Shown here one piece after another: positions 12,048-25,062 of a DNA stretch of 64,000 nt; positions within the stretch are counted from its first letter, which is position 1, and every line of letters starts with the position of its first letter. The translations under genes and the position numbers were made by a program. The DNA is from Megalobrama amblycephala. Its lineage: Eukaryota > Chordata > Actinopteri > Cypriniformes > Xenocyprididae. The stretch spans positions 46,628,077 to 46,692,076 of the forward strand of contig NC_063044.1 of NCBI RefSeq assembly GCF_018812025.1, given 5' to 3'. The notes below the pieces were generated by a model that saw nothing but the letters and a program-made list of their open reading frames with translations, was not told the DNA's origin and did not search any database.

Positions 12048-13569
12048 TTAAATATAGATTCATATTTCTTTTAAAGCTGTGTTTTGTTGTTTGATTAACA
12101 TTAATGACACTAACAGCAACAGGTATATATAGGCTACTGAACCTTTAAGACCGAATGCACTTATCCAATAAAAACACATTTGATTTCTTTCTCAACTGTT
12201 TATGTTCACATAAGACACAACCAGCTGTGGTTATGAGGATACTCACAGAGGTGGGAATTTTGACATAATTTTGTGTGTATGTGTCCGTTTAAGCACAAGG
12301 AGACTTGAAAGAGGAATCAATTTGGTGTTTGTGCGCATTTCGGTGTGCGCACAGATAATGGCGTGCGAGTACTGAATTGAGTTCTCTTTCGGCTCTTTTT
12401 TGCTCTGGAAAGGTTTAAAACCACTTGTGGAAATTGGCAATTCAAAATGTGCAAATGATAAAGTTTTACTCTATGATGGTTAAATTTTGCAAATATTTCA
12501 CAAATCACTTGCGTGCCAAACTGTAGGGCCTGTTCCGTATGGATCATGGATCATCTACGTTCCCTTGCACCCCTACTGAACCCTGTTCTACTTCTTAGAT
12601 AACTGGAAATAAAGTGAACATAATCCAGCCCTCTTTACCCTGCTGCTGTGAGGCCAGAGTCCCTTCACAGCCAAGACGCTCTCACTGCCCCAGCACAGCC
12701 TGCTAAAGCCATCAGGCTCTGGCCAGGGAGCCAACCTCGGTGGACTTAGTCTTCCAAATGGAGCCACTCATCCATCTGCTCAGTCCTATTTCTGACTTCA
12801 ATCTCAGTTAATCAGAGCTGCACAATGTCCAAGTCTTTCTATCTCTAAGCAGCTATGGTAGCTCTGGAAGAAAATTGAGGCTTTGGGGGCAATAGAGGAA
12901 ACAAAAGGTTATAAAAACCGGAGTTATATTTAATGTCAGGCATCAAGACACAACTTTTTTTTTTTCTTTCTCTGAAAAACCTGTCATGGAAGAAAAAAGA
13001 TCTTGTTTGTAGCGTGACAAGGAATTCTGAAATATTCCTCTCCAGGAAAGACCACAAGCTGGTAGTCTAGAGGAACTGAATGCTGAAATCACTCAAGGCC
13101 AATTACCACAGCTAGCAAAAAGCTTCTCTTTTATTCATGTGTTTATTGGCTTTTCCCGAGGAGAGGAGCTCATGGAGCTTCACCAATAGAACCACAGAAT
13201 ATTGTGGTAGTGATGATACAGATGTAGAGAGGTTGTATTTCAGAAACTGAGGCCGTTTAGTAATCCCAGACGTACAATCTGAAATTATGTCTTAGAGAAT
13301 ATTTTCAGCCTGTCAAGTAAAGCGTGAGAAAGGATCTGGGTAGAGCAGTTATCTAGAGCTACAGGTTATTGTACTCTTGGCATTACACACAGAGTGCTGT
13401 CAGAGCCAGATAACAACAGGCCCAAATGATAAAGCCATATGTTATTTATGTCTGTGTATGACAGCTGACCTGCATTCAGAGCCTGCGGACTGTGAGAATA
13501 ACTTCCGTTTTGAAGTCACAGCGCACATAGGTGGAATAAACAAAAAAGTGGTATCCTATAATTGCCACC

Positions 13570-13571
<2 letters not shown>

Positions 13572-13600
<29 letters not shown>
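13572..13600. repeat. (TG)n microsatellite
   Basis: About 14 uninterrupted TG units. The small frame at 13377-13613 reads it as a Cys-Val run. Confidence 0.95.
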
Positions 13601-13602
<2 letters not shown>

Positions 13603-14186
13603 ATTCCTCTTAAATTCCAGTCTTTGAGCAGGCTAAGACTTCAGTTTTTTTATTTCCAGTCAAATATAGGTGGGGCTTATAAGGATAAAGAGATAAAATA
13701 GCCAAGTGTTTGTATAGTGAGAGTCTCTAAGCTCACATACAAACAAAGCGAGCTGTAATACACTAACAGAGCTCAAACAGTGCAGCGTATATTTTACTCC
13801 ATCAGTCGTTTCCTTGAAAAGCCGTATTATCTTCATGGCATATATCTCACAGGCCCAGTGCTGGATGTGCCTCTCACTCTGTTTTGTTCCAACATTTAAT
13901 CCAGTTTCACTCCATTTATTTAGTATAGAAATATCAACAACTGTTGTTGTCACAAACAATTGCTTAATGGAGTGTAAAAACACAAAACAAAACAAAAAAA
14001 TAAAGAAATAAACAAAAATAAAGAATAAAAAGGCAGAGGATGATAACAATTATGAATGTTTTGGTATTACTATCACTGAATGTGCTCGGTTGAGGTTACT
14101 GTGTTTGTTTCATGTGTTTAGTACCGCGGTGCAATTTTAAGATGTATCATGCTTGTGCACTTGGCACATGTTATAGCTCTCCAACG

Positions 14187-14208
14187 GTGTGTGTGTGTGT
14201 GTGTGTGT
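14187..14208. repeat. (TG)n microsatellite
   Basis: About 11 uninterrupted GT/TG units. Confidence 0.95.
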
Positions 14209-14757
14209 AAGGCTCTTCACAGTGAATCACAGTTTTATTGATTTCACTTAAGACAAATGCACACGCGAAGAACACTTCACATCCATTTCCCAGCCACATG
14301 ACTCTGACCTTGACCTTTGCATCTGCTCTTGATCTGTGCTTGAGCTCCCACAGCTTTTCCTCCTCCGCATTTCTGTTCTTTTCTCTGATCCTCCATCGTA
14401 TTACCCATTCATCTCTCTCTTTCTCTGGCATTGAGTGGTGCAGTATATCGATGGAGGGAGAACTGCTGATACTGCTATGGATGTTAATGTCCACATGAAG
14501 CCTGTTCCTGTCAAGAATAAATGTATTTATGAACTTTTGGTTCCTAGACTCACATCCGCTCCCCTTTCATTATGCCCATCAAAATTGGATATTCCTGAAT
14601 CCATTGAGGTTTTATGTAACTTTGAGTTTCAGAAAAGTTTGCTATTCCCTGTTCCTCTGCAGGGGTTGGGTAACGTTTAGGAAGTTCTTAAAACTTTCAG
14701 ACAAAACTCATCATTAAATGAAACTTCACTTCACTTCACTTTAATTCTGCATAGATT

Positions 14758-15125
14758 TAAATTTTAAAGATTTAGTTCACCCAAAAATGAAATTTCTGTC
14801 ATTAAGTACTCACACTTGTCGTTCCACACCTGTAAGACCTTTGTTCATCTTCGGAACACAAATTAAAATATTTTTGATGAAATCCGAGAGGTTTTTTTTT
14901 TTATCCCTCATTGAAAGCAATAGAATTACCACATTTAAGGTCAGAAAACTAGTAAAGACATTGTTAAAATAATCAACGTGACTACAGTGGTTCAACCTTA
15001 ATGTTATGAAGTGACGAGAATACTTTTTGTGTGCAAAAACACACTTCTTTACTAGTTTTCTGACACTGAATGTGATAATTACATTGCTTTCTGTGCAATT
15101 TCTCTCTCTAATATTATTAAATGTA
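14758..15125 (+). repeat. 'tagttcaccc' dispersed repeat, longest copy in the window
   Basis: Starts ttaaagatttagttcaccca and continues with gaaatttctgtcattaagta, the order of an abundant cyprinid repeat usually beginning aaagggatagttcaccc. It includes ttcatcttcggaacacaaa and cgagagg followed by a T-run. Related copies are at 15205, 21615, 25063, 26256 (inverted), 35745, 49660 (inverted) and 55338. Frames on both strands here are inside the repeat. Confidence 0.75.
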
Positions 15126-15204
15126 TCTTTCATGTCAAATTCTGAAATCCAGTATCAACAAAATCCACCAGCTCTGGTGTAAACTGCATTTAGCCTTTCT
15201 CCCA

Positions 15205-15330
15205 TAAATGGATAGTTCACCCAAAATGTAAAATTATTTCATTATTGTCTTACCCTCATGTTGTTCCAAGCTCTTATGCTTTTATTTTTCCATGAAACAC
15301 AACGCAAAAGCACCATAAGAGTTCATATAA
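15205..15330 (+). repeat. 'gatagttcaccc' dispersed repeat fragment
   Basis: gatagttcacccaaaatgta followed by taccctcatgttgttcca, the usual order of the family. It is truncated, directly downstream of the longer copy at 14758-15125. Confidence 0.7.
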
Positions 15331-15620
15331 CTTATGCGCTTTATGTTACCTGCTCATCATTTTGAGTCTTTTTGACCTAGTTTCATGCATTTAATCCAAA
15401 CAATTTTTTATTCAATCATATATTGTATAATTAAAATGTTGAGAATATAATGCATTGATTTAATGATTGATCATTGCAACTTTCAACAAAATGATAGGGT
15501 GCGTCACATATAGATTTTAAAGTCATACAGTAACTTTAACGTGGTACAGACTGAAATTTAATCACTCTAGTTGCAAAAGCAGAGCAGATCTCTTCCCCAG
15601 CTATGTGATTGTGTCTGGTG

Positions 15621-15785
15621 GCTGTCCATGGTGCTGAAGATCTGCTTGTGCTTTTGTGTATTCATGTATGTGCTGTCCGTGGTGCTGAAGATCTGCTTTT
15701 TGTATTCATGTATGTGCTGTCCATGGTGCTGAAGATCTGCTTGCACGTATTCATGTATGTGTGCCATCTGTGCTGCTGAATGCTT
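15621..15785. repeat. Minisatellite, 44-51 bp unit, about 3.3 copies
   Basis: Units begin gctgtcc(a/g)tggtgctgaa at 15621, 15672 and 15716 and end gtattcatgtatgt, with a fourth degenerate part from about 15761. Unit length differs by short internal indels. The minus frame at 15567-15797 reads it as a repeated 'STMD.../HEY' peptide and is most likely not a gene. Confidence 0.85.
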
Positions 15786-15799
15786 GCTTGCCTTCACAA

Positions 15800-17590
15800 T
15801 GCTTTTGATTTCTCACTGCCGCTCTACAGCAGCACTCAATCTGCAATTATCATCTTTTTAATACAGTAATATCACGCATTGAAGCTCAGCCTGTACGCTT
15901 CACAAGCTATTAGTGCTGATAAAAATAAAAATGTCCTCCAATGTATGGCTAATAGTAGTCCATTTTCAGCTTTCTGAGGAAGGCACTTTTCACTATTTGA
16001 AGCAGTGGCATTTTGCTAAAACCATTAGCGGGGCAGGGCTCTCACAGGGGGTTCAGAACATTGTCGTGTCTTTGCTTTTCTGCTGAGCTGTTTTCCCCCT
16101 CTGATGGTGGTACTGTACTCCACAGGGAAAAGTTTGTCTCTATGTGGAACAGAAAATAGCAAAACACTCTCATGACAACTTGGAATAATTTGTAAGTGAT
16201 AGTGAAATCATATGATTCTGTATGACTTGAATTGTATGAAAATGTACAGCTTGGTCATACTAGTATTTCAGACACAGTCTTAACACAATGGCTATGTTTA
16301 TGCAACTGGCCCCAAACTGGAAAATAGCCAAGGAGGCTTAAAAAAAAAACGCCAACTGCCAATTACTTATGTATTCCAATATCATCATCTTAGCAAATTG
16401 TTTTAGTTATGAGTGCCGGTACTTGCCATGCTGTATAATCCTTTGTTTAAACATGTCATGTGATACATTTGCAAACAGTCACATCCATAGATGTTATACA
16501 TTGGTCTTGTGGGATTAGCATTGATTAACATTACAATCGTTTGAGTGAAAAGTGGGAAATAAATGTCTTTCCTCTGGTGTCAGTTGAAATAGACATTAAA
16601 GGGCAGCGTGTGTGTGTTTTTAGCTGAAGTGTTCTGAACATATCCGCTATCCTTCAGAGTTAATGAGGCGTGTTCTGTGAATGGTATTTACTTATTCCAA
16701 TCACATTCCTGATTCATTTAAACCCATAACCTCACTTCCCTCTGCAGGACGTGACATGCATTTCTAAAAATACGTTAGTCTCCTCCACAACACCATGTAA
16801 GTTTTGAGGCATTCTGGGTTGTTCTGATATAAGAACTAGCAGATGATATTGTGTTGCCAGAGCAAACATCACACTTTCACACATAACATTAAGTCTGAGA
16901 CGTATGAAGAGATCACCCCAGCAGACTTCCACAGATGTTCTTTTCTTTCCTAAATAGTTGAGGGAAAATTCAGACAACACACACACAGAGACAAGCATTA
17001 CAGAAAACACTGACAATTTGACAGTGGCACCTTCTGTGATCTCTAGAGCCAGTGAGGGAAAAACATGACTAAAGTCCTCCCACGTACAGACGGAGGAGGG
17101 TAGAGAATAAAATTAAATTAAATTTCACTTTACGCTACCAAATAGAAGTACAGTAGGGAAAATCAATAAGTAATAAACGTCTAGGCTGCTTTTATTAGCT
17201 TATATTTGAGGTGCATGTACTGAATTGTCTGTCAGCAAACATTAGTGGCTTTTGATGAGGCATTTCATTATTGGACGAGAGTGACATGAAATTCAAATGA
17301 GGTCTTTTGACTTATTTAAAAGACATACTCTTAAACTTTAGACTGCGCAACAATATGTGTAATGTACACACACAGAGAGAGTTCAATTTGTGACTGCAAT
17401 GCAGTCTCAGGTGGCTTCACCCTATTAACCAAACCTCTCTCAGTGGAGCCTGTGCCTAGAATCACAAAAAAAATAATGACTTTGTTTGCTTTTGCTATTT
17501 TTTTCCACCACTTTTTCTCTTTTACTGGAGCGATCAAGTATGTAAACTCTATTACTATAACCATTTAATTTATGGCTTCTATAAAATGTT
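15800..17590. other. Non-coding stretch with no recognised gene
   Basis: Nothing recognisable as an exon, RNA gene or known repeat. The minus frame at 16732-17016 (94 residues) has no motif I recognise. Confidence 0.5.
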
Positions 17591-17598
17591 ACAAATAC

Positions 17599-17780
17599 AT
17601 GGCGTTCATGCACTGTAAGAAAAATAAAAGCCTCCTAATTAGTTAATTGTAAATTACCTTATTGTGCAATTTTATTACATAAATTTACGGTTGAAATACT
17701 GTAAATTATACGAGTTTTGGCAGCAAATAGCAAGCATTACTATATAATTTGCATTTTGCAATTTAAATATGTATAATATT
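17599..17780. repeat. 'cactgtaa' AT-rich repeat fragment
   Basis: Begins cactgtaagaaaaataaa and contains taaatttacggttgaaatac followed by tgtaaatta, words typical of a short cyprinid repeat with cactgtaaa ends. The far terminus was not found. Confidence 0.5.
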
Positions 17781-17860
17781 CAAGAAAATGCACACACTTT
17801 TATGGTAAATTGTTGAAAATTTAAGTAATAATACAATAAGCTACTTAATTTGAAGCATTA

Positions 17861-17909
17861 AAAAAAAGAAAAGAAAAGAAAAGAAAAGAAAAGAAAAGAA
17901 AAGAAAAAA
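17861..17909. repeat. (AAAAG)n microsatellite
   Basis: Eight consecutive AAAAG units preceded by a short A-tract. Confidence 0.92.
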
Positions 17910-17967
17910 TGCATTTGTGAAGGTTCCAGTTTCATGTTACACATGGCTCTATTTATTTAAATAATTT

Positions 17968-19184
17968 GTTAACACTTTATGATAAGGTTTCATTAGTTAA
18001 CATTAGTTATTTCTTTACTTTAGTTAACCTGAACTAAGACAATTAACAATACTTCTACAGCATTTATTAATCTTAATCCAACATTTACAAATACATTATT
18101 AAAATCAAATGTTGTATTTGTTAGCATTAGATAATGCTCTGTGAGTTAACATGAACAAACAATAAACAACTGGATTTTTATTAACTAATGTAGCAAATTA
18201 GCTCAAAAAGGAAATATGAATAATTAATCATAACTCATTAATCACGAACACATAGCTAGACTAAACACACAGAAACATACAATTCATACATACATAGGAA
18301 ATGAGAGAGTGGAAATGAATTTGAACCGTAGCATAACAGGGGAAAGGAGCTATGAAAAGAGTCATTTAACAAGCTGGAAGAACCATCAGTTTCTCACTCT
18401 AAAGCAGCTTTGTTAACAAAGGGGTTCAAACATAATACTAAATCGCTGTTTAGTGTTCAAATTATGATACTTGCCATTTGCCGTAGCTGTTGAGGAGAGC
18501 CCGGATCTGCAAGCTGAGGAGAAATTCTTGTTGGTTTGGCCCAATGGTGCTGAAATTGTAATCAATATCTTCTGCGTTAAATGAAGAAAATGACTTGCGC
18601 TGTTAATTTGACCCTTTTGTGGTCGAGGAAGTTGCACATGGCTTGAAGTAAGTGAGGCCAGGTGGGATCTCACATGACAGCAAGTCGTAGTATCAGCAGG
18701 AACAAAGAGAAGAACCAGAAGAGGACCAGTGCGATCTTTGTGGGGGGCTTTTTAACCTCTACAGAAGTCACACCTTTGAGTTTGGCTTGACCAATGAGAA
18801 AGGTACAATTCTTTAGCGGGAGAGTTTCTTTGTTTGAAAGTGACCTCATTTGCATGAGGGGAGTAAGCTATGAATTTTGTGTCCATTTATACTCTGATAA
18901 ATATGACAAACATACAATACATTATATGAGATGGTGATGTCCACCAAAGTGTGAGTCATTAAACAAGGAGTAATTTGATATGAAACAACACCTAGATGGC
19001 AGACATTATGGAGTCTGCATGTTGTGAAGATTGACTTTTACAACTGTGTGTTTGATCGATTCAGATGCTAGACTAACATTAACAAATTAATAAATACTGT
19101 AACAAATGTATTGCTCGTTAGTTCATGTTAGTTAATGCATTACCTAATGTTAATATATGAAACCTTAATGTAAAGTGTTACCAA
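17968..19184. mobile_element. 'taacacttta' inverted-repeat element split by an insert
   Basis: The left end, taacactttatgataaggtt, and the right end, whose reverse complement starts taacactttacattaaggtt, pair imperfectly for about 130 bp. Both arms are rich in 'gttaacattagtta' words, as in an abundant short cyprinid repeat. The left part runs to ...ttaactaatg (18190) and the right part resumes with actaacattaac (19072). The original element was therefore only about 340 bp, with a large block now inside it. Confidence 0.75.
18191..19070. mobile_element. 880-bp unclassified insert inside the 'taacacttta' element
   Basis: The block interrupts the host repeat between aactaatg (18183-18190) and gactaaca (19071-19078), which agree at 5 of 8 positions and differ by transitions. 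Its ends, TAGCA and TGCTA, are short inverted repeats. This is hAT-like but weak. The interior is unlike its flanks, with GC-rich patches around 18500-18780. Minus frames at 18413-18673 and 18670-18855 have no recognised domain. A solo LTR is an alternative. Confidence 0.5.
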
Positions 19185-21600
19185 TAATTTTGCTGTTATC
19201 AGTTGTGCAACATTTTACAAAAATGAAATAGGATTTTCATGCTGGGGGTGTTTGTTGTTTAGCGCATTTTAATCTGGTTGCATGTTGGTTAGTTTTATGA
19301 TGTAAAAGTTAATGATGGTTGTTCCTCACTTTATGCTCATTGACATTTTCAGATTTGAAGTTTCATAAACTGAGGTAATCATGTCATAGCAGGATACAGT
19401 CACTGGTCTGAACTTAAGTCGTATCTTGTCAGTGTCTTGAAGATTTGACACGCCTGGCTACAATTTTCAGTTCAGAGTCTTCAGTAGAAGCATAAAGAAA
19501 TTGTAGATGGATCACTTCTCTTGCCTTTTACACTTAATTTTCTTGTCACCTACCTGTCCATATAGTATGACAACAAGTCATCATGTCATCATGTCTCATG
19601 TGTCCAGTCTGGATAAACCTTTTACTCTGTGACTAATATGTTCAGCGTGTGAGTGTCTTGTACCTGCTCCCTCTCCTGCTGTTGATGGTCCACTGATGGC
19701 CAGGAGAATCTCATTAGAGCGCATTTAATTACATCAGACCTGAAGCTGCACGTAGCAATGATCAATCAGTGCTCAATAACATCACTGAGAAAGGATGAGT
19801 CTCTAATCAGATTCCTCCAGTGTGCAGAGTTGGCGGCTTGTTTCACCCTCAGGTGTTCAGGTCAACAGGGTTGATGGATCAAGGGCTTTTATGTTGAAAC
19901 GATCGATTGGATGTAGTGAAGGAGAGTGGTTTGTTTGTAACTCTTGCATGCATCTTGCTTTCAGATATGGAGGTGAATTATAGAGTGTGACTGATTTTAG
20001 TGGGTGAGCGATTTGGCTGTAATGATGTCCGGTGTGGCCTGGGAGCACATATCCGGGAGGTTTGAAGTGAGCCGTGTAATAAGAATGTACTTTGGATCCA
20101 GTCAGATGAGGTCATGAGGAGAGGAGAAAGATGACACAAGATTAGAAAAGTAGAGGTTTAGAAAACAGATGAGTAGAGATGAGAAAAGCGCTATGAGTTG
20201 AGATTAGATGAGATGAGTTGAGTTGAGACTGGAAGAGATGGTAAGTAACATGAGGCAAGAGTTGCCTGATGATCAGTAAATAGGAGCAGAGAGCAAATGG
20301 GGACATATTTATATTTATGTTCTCTGCAGATGTTTTCATATCAAAGCATATTACAACAAAGTGCATATGTAGTTTGACAGTTCAATCAGCACACGGCTGC
20401 TCTTCTAGGTTCATAGACGAAATCACAGGGGTCCAGAAAAATTACATTATATGTAATTGTAATATTAATAAAATTCAAGTGCTATCAAAAGTATTGATGT
20501 CTTAAAAACATTCAGCATTTTGAGTGATCTGATATTTTGGTTTTAAGTTTATTCAAGGACATTTTTTGTTCTATGCCTGCATTAAAATAGATTACCTGCT
20601 GTTCAGCCTTCTCCTCTCTGTTTGATTTTCATCATGCTCTATTGAGCGGTGAAGCATATAGAAGTTCAAAAAGTTTGGGAAAGTGCATTGCAGATACATA
20701 GAGAGAGAGAGAGCAAGAGGGAGTGAGGGAGGAAGTCTTGGCCCCATGAGTCCCAATGTGAGGGTTATTCACAGTTTCTTCTGTACCCGCTCACTGATAG
20801 CCTGGACTTAACACACACACAACTACATTTATGCAGTCGTAACTCTCTCATGAGCATCTTCACACTCCAGTGCTTAGAAAGCTCATTTGATCAACTGTAT
20901 TTTTGTTCTTGGTACAAATGTGAATTATTAATGATGTTATAGAGGGGATTGTGTGAAACTGTGCTGAATTTACCTGATTTTTTTATAGCCTTGGATAAGA
21001 CTGTGCTCCAGTTTTCACCTTCACCCCCCCCCCCCCCACCACCACCACCACCACCACCACCACCACAGAGATACACAGATAGCATTTTTGATTCAGAGAC
21101 ATCTATCTCTTGTCTGCATCTCTTCCATTCTCTTTTCAGCCCCCAACTCCCTTCATCTCACTTGTATATTGAAATCGGTTTTGGCACAAAGACATTTCAA
21201 TATCTCTCTCACTCTTTTCCAAGCTTTGGCTGTAACTCAAGGGCCCTGAGCGTGCATGTCTCAGGGAGGCTTTTTTGACAGCAAATAGACATGCCTCGGC
21301 CTCAAGAGGCTTTCCCTTTTTTTTATCTCTGAAAAGTCAGTCGTGCTCCAAGGGCCTGCCATGGACTATATTGATAAACACATTTGTCAGTCATTGAAAC
21401 TCTGGGTTTTAGGTTTAGTCCATGAGAGGTTATTCAGGTTACAGAAGTGTTTTGTTCTAATGGGAGAAAAATGTGTATGATTTAGTTACTGCCTACAAGA
21501 ACTAACTTAAGCAACACATTAATTTGTATTTGCACAGCAAAGGCATGAGATAGCTTGACATTTTGCTTTGCATAACGTAAGTTTTGTTATGCTGTGTATT
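19185..21600. other. Non-coding stretch; low-complexity purine tracts
   Basis: No gene recognised. 20100-20245 is rich in GATGAG/GTTGAG words, 20701-20735 is a (GA)-rich tract, and 21025-21066 is the C/CCA repeat listed separately. Confidence 0.5.
21024..21066. repeat. Poly-C followed by (CCA)n
   Basis: A run of about 13 C bases passes into about nine CCA units. Frames on either strand read it as polyproline or polyglycine and are artefacts. Confidence 0.9.
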
Positions 21601-21614
21601 ATTGTTTGTCTGTT

Positions 21615-21745
21615 TCTTTAAGGGATAGTTTACCCTAGAATGCAAATTAAGTCATCATTTACTCTACATCACTCTCATGTCATTCTAAACCGATATCACG
21701 TTCTTGAAGATTTAAAGATATTTTGAAGAATGAACTGGCTACTTA
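21615..21745 (+). repeat. 'gatagtttaccc' dispersed repeat fragment
   Basis: ttaagggatagtttacccta, then catcatttactct and ctcatgtcattctaaac, and ending ttttgaagaatg. This is the family order of the 14758 repeat in a diverged copy. Confidence 0.7.
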
Positions 21746-21945
21746 TTTCCATAGAATAAAAATTAATAGTAACCATTGGTGAACTCACACAATTAACCAT
21801 TGTGTGGCATCAGAACAGAGTATATACATACATATGTCTTTTGATGTCACACAATAACTGTAAGGAATAGACTGAAATTGAAGTTGATATTCAATGAAAA
21901 CTCTTGTTTGACAGCCATGATTGCTATTCACTCTCATTGTGGTTT

Positions 21946-22172
21946 ATGGGGACTCTCCATAGACGTGATGGTTTTTAGAATGTACAAACTGTATATTCTA
22001 TCCCCCTACACTACCCCTACCCCTAAACCTACCCATTACACAAAACTGTCTGCATTTTTGGATGTTTGGATGAACATTTTTAGTATGTTTTTTTAAGCCA
22101 TTTGGTTTACGTTGTTATACCTATGTTATTATACACATTTGTGTCCTCATAAACCATGTATACAAGAACACC
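21946..22172 (-). repeat. 'acccctacccctaaacctac' dispersed repeat
   Basis: Contains tatggggactctccatagac, acaaactgtatattctatcc and the C-rich core at 22001-22035, then gtcctcataaaccatgta. This set of words recurs in cyprinid genomes as one repeat. The telomere-like core is part of the repeat and not an interstitial telomere. A (CA)n and (GA)n tract follows at 22173-22211. Confidence 0.65.
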
Positions 22173-22211
22173 CCCCCCCCACACACACACACACACACAG
22201 AGAGAGAGAGC

Positions 22212-23808
22212 TCTATGTGGCATCTTTATGCTTTGTGATAAACATGTAGGAGGTGAAATAAAGAGCATATTATTTAACCTGCTGGAAAGTGGCACAAAAT
22301 GTAGATGAAAAAATCACACCAGAAAAGTGAGAGAGGATAGAAAAAAGAAACGATGTAAGGTGAAAGGATGCAAAAGAAAATTGGAACCTACAATGTGAGA
22401 GGAAAACAATGGCTAAAAAAGTGAGTGTGTCACAGCATGAGTAAGAATGTGACACCAGCAAACTGAACAACACAGTCAGAGACAAATGTGGACATGAGCA
22501 GAAAGGTGGAAAAGGCAGAGCAATCTTCACAAGACCTGTAGGCCTCTTAGATACTGCCATTTCCATGGAGACGGGTTTATTATGGGATTTTTGATGCCAA
22601 AGGTACCATCTTTTAAGATGAAAAAAGTTTTCAGTCTGGCAGCTGAAAGACGACTCCTCCAGAAAATGTGCCAGGTCATCTTTCTTACACTCTTGGTAAT
22701 TCTATGAATAAACACAGCAATCAAATGTTCTAATTAATCTTTACATAACCAGTTATTCCATGAATGCAAAAATAGATTTTGTATCTTGCCAAAAAATAGC
22801 ATAGAGAAGACCTACATTGAGTTTAAAGGCATACCTGTAGTTCATCAAATCTTTATTTAGTCACCCGTCACTCACATGACTTTTGTTCTTCTGTGGAACA
22901 CAAAAGATGAAGTTTAGCAGAAGTTTAGCTGCTTTTGTCCATGTATATGTGTGTTTGTGTGTGTTTCCATATGCATTTGAGCACTGATTATGCTCCAATT
23001 TGGTCAGTGATTTTATAAGGACTTTTAGAAGACCTTGTGAGTGATAGGTGAAATGAAAGTTTTAAGTGTTACTCAACAGTATGAAACACTTGTGATGAGT
23101 GTGTAAGTTAATTATATCTCATCTTCCGGGTCTGCAATAACAGTATATCTTTTAGGACCATCTGCTGTAACGCGATGTATTTGCGAGTGGGCTGCCGCTG
23201 AGGACATGATATGTTTTGCATAGTAACCGATTGTTGTACCTTTTGACATCTGGAGTTTCTGATTAGGACAAAGCACAATACTCCAGAGGCGGCCACAGCG
23301 CTAATGATGGATCATTGTGGCTGGACTATAAACTATATCTGTTCATAAAACATTTTGTATAATGGGGTGATTGTGGCGGCTGTAAATCTGCTTAATTGGG
23401 AGTGGTAAAGGTTGCTTCATTCTTCATGGCGTTTGCTCATGGGGGTGTCTTATGTTTGCACCACATGTTTGTGTTGTAGCAGTTATTTCCGCTGGTCGGC
23501 TATTAATCATAAATCCGCCATGACTAACCACACTGCGGTCAAACTTTAACACTGCAAGAAGCATGGCTTCATTAAGTTACATGTGAGATAATTTACCACT
23601 GGAAAGCTTGAAGGGTGCTTGAGAAAGAGAGAGAGAGAACAAAAAGCAGTGATATTCATAGTATAAGATATCTTTGAACTTCTACAGCAAGACATCACAG
23701 TCTTGTCCTTGGGAATCACACAGCATTCTAAGTTTAATACATTTTCTCTAATAAACTCATTCAATTTTGCTCAAACCTTCCACAACATATGACAAGATAT
23801 TTAGTCTG

Positions 23809-23886
<78 letters not shown>

Positions 23887-25060
23887 AAAAGAGGTCTATA
23901 AACCTGTAAAAAGTTATGAGTTAACATTCCATTCATCTTAATGAAGTTCATGCTTTGAAATTTGTCAGGTTATATTGAGCCAATCACCTGACCTGTAAAT
24001 GTCATGTGTCTAATCATTATGGAAGCTGCAGGAAATGACATCATAATAATAATAATACTGATTGGCTTGTGGCATAACAAGATTCATTAGCAACTAGACA
24101 AAGTCCATATTACCAATAAGGTCCTTCTCAAGAGACCTTTCAGATGATTGTTCATATCACTGTGAGTCAGTACTGTAAAGACTGACAATCAGTTTTGCAT
24201 ATTCATGAGAGCATTCCTATTGTTTGATGATGACATGAGCTTGTCATGAGTTTTTAAAGTCAGAACACACATTCAATTAATTAGTCACGCCATTTAATTA
24301 GTCTATCATTTCTTGCTGAGCCATTTGTGCTGATTGCATTAAAAACTCGAGGAAATAAAAGAGCGGGAAAGGAAAGAGAGAGCTGAGTCATTCATAGAAT
24401 TGCTATATATAACATAAGACCATGAAAAACGGTTTATACTCATCCCCCGAAATGATACCACCCCTGCTGCTTTTCCCATACACACACGTCCAGCCATTCC
24501 CTCTTCCGTGAACAATTAAGCAAGGTCATTAAGCTGTTCTGTAAGATGACGTCTGTTTTAAAGGGCAGGCGAATCAAGAGAATCAATCTCATTAGAGATG
24601 AATTATCCTCTTAATCATTCAGCCCAGTTCTTACTTAGCACTGGCCTGTACCCTATTTCATATTTATGGTTCCACGATTATGCTTTTATTATGACACATC
24701 TATTTTCTGACTGCTTCGTCATTCTTCTGCGAGTTTTAATGGACACCGCTTGCTTTCCATACGAATGGACACTGATGTCCTGAGACACAAATGACGTTTA
24801 ATCAGGGCAGTGGGCAGTGCTCATTGGTTTAAATACAGGGTAGTGTGGTGATGAGGGGTGGATTTAATCAAATTGTGAGTCAGAGGTTTTCTTTTTCCAC
24901 TAGAAGTGGGCATTAGAAGCTCTAAATGCTTTTGTGGTGCATTTATGTTTCGTATGTAGCTCAGTTTTAACGGGTCTGTAATGCTTTTAAGAGCTGATGC
25001 ACTGAAACTTTTATGAATGTGCAGCTGGCCAGAGTCAGCTATAAGAAAAGGATCCAAGTC
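22212..25060. other. Non-coding stretch with a long TG microsatellite
   Basis: No exon recognised. 22828-22920 resembles the 3' part of the 'gttcaccc' repeat (cttctgtggaacacaaaaga). 23330-23540 and 24266-24370 contain unique sequence with TAATTA/TTAATTAG words. They are possible conserved non-coding DNA, unproven. A TAA/ATA run lies near 24045. Confidence 0.5.
23813..23885. repeat. (TG)n microsatellite, about 36 units
   Basis: Uninterrupted for over 70 bp; probably length-variable in populations. The minus frame at 23757-23951 reads it as (Thr-His)n. Confidence 0.97.
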
Positions 25061-25062
25061 TT

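Larger units (their letters stand above)
12052..14757. other. Non-coding stretch with two TG microsatellites
   Basis: No exon recognised. 12590-12830 is more GC-rich and free of repeats I know, so it could be conserved non-coding sequence, but nothing in one genome can show that. Frames at 13660-14049 and 14171-14498 run through Phe-rich or microsatellite sequence and lack domains. Confidence 0.5.

Noticed and set aside
13660..14049. 129-residue minus-strand frame
   Set aside because: The Phe-rich start comes from an A-rich tract; no domain and an overlapping opposite frame.
21001..21030. Polyproline/polyglycine peptide
   Set aside because: It is produced by the C/CCA simple repeat.
22005..22035. 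Interstitial telomere-like acccctaccccta
   Set aside because: It is part of a dispersed cyprinid repeat and not a TTAGGG array.
24266..24370. Homeobox-type enhancer from TAATTA words
   Set aside because: The region is AT-rich and such words are frequent by chance; no comparison with other species is available here.
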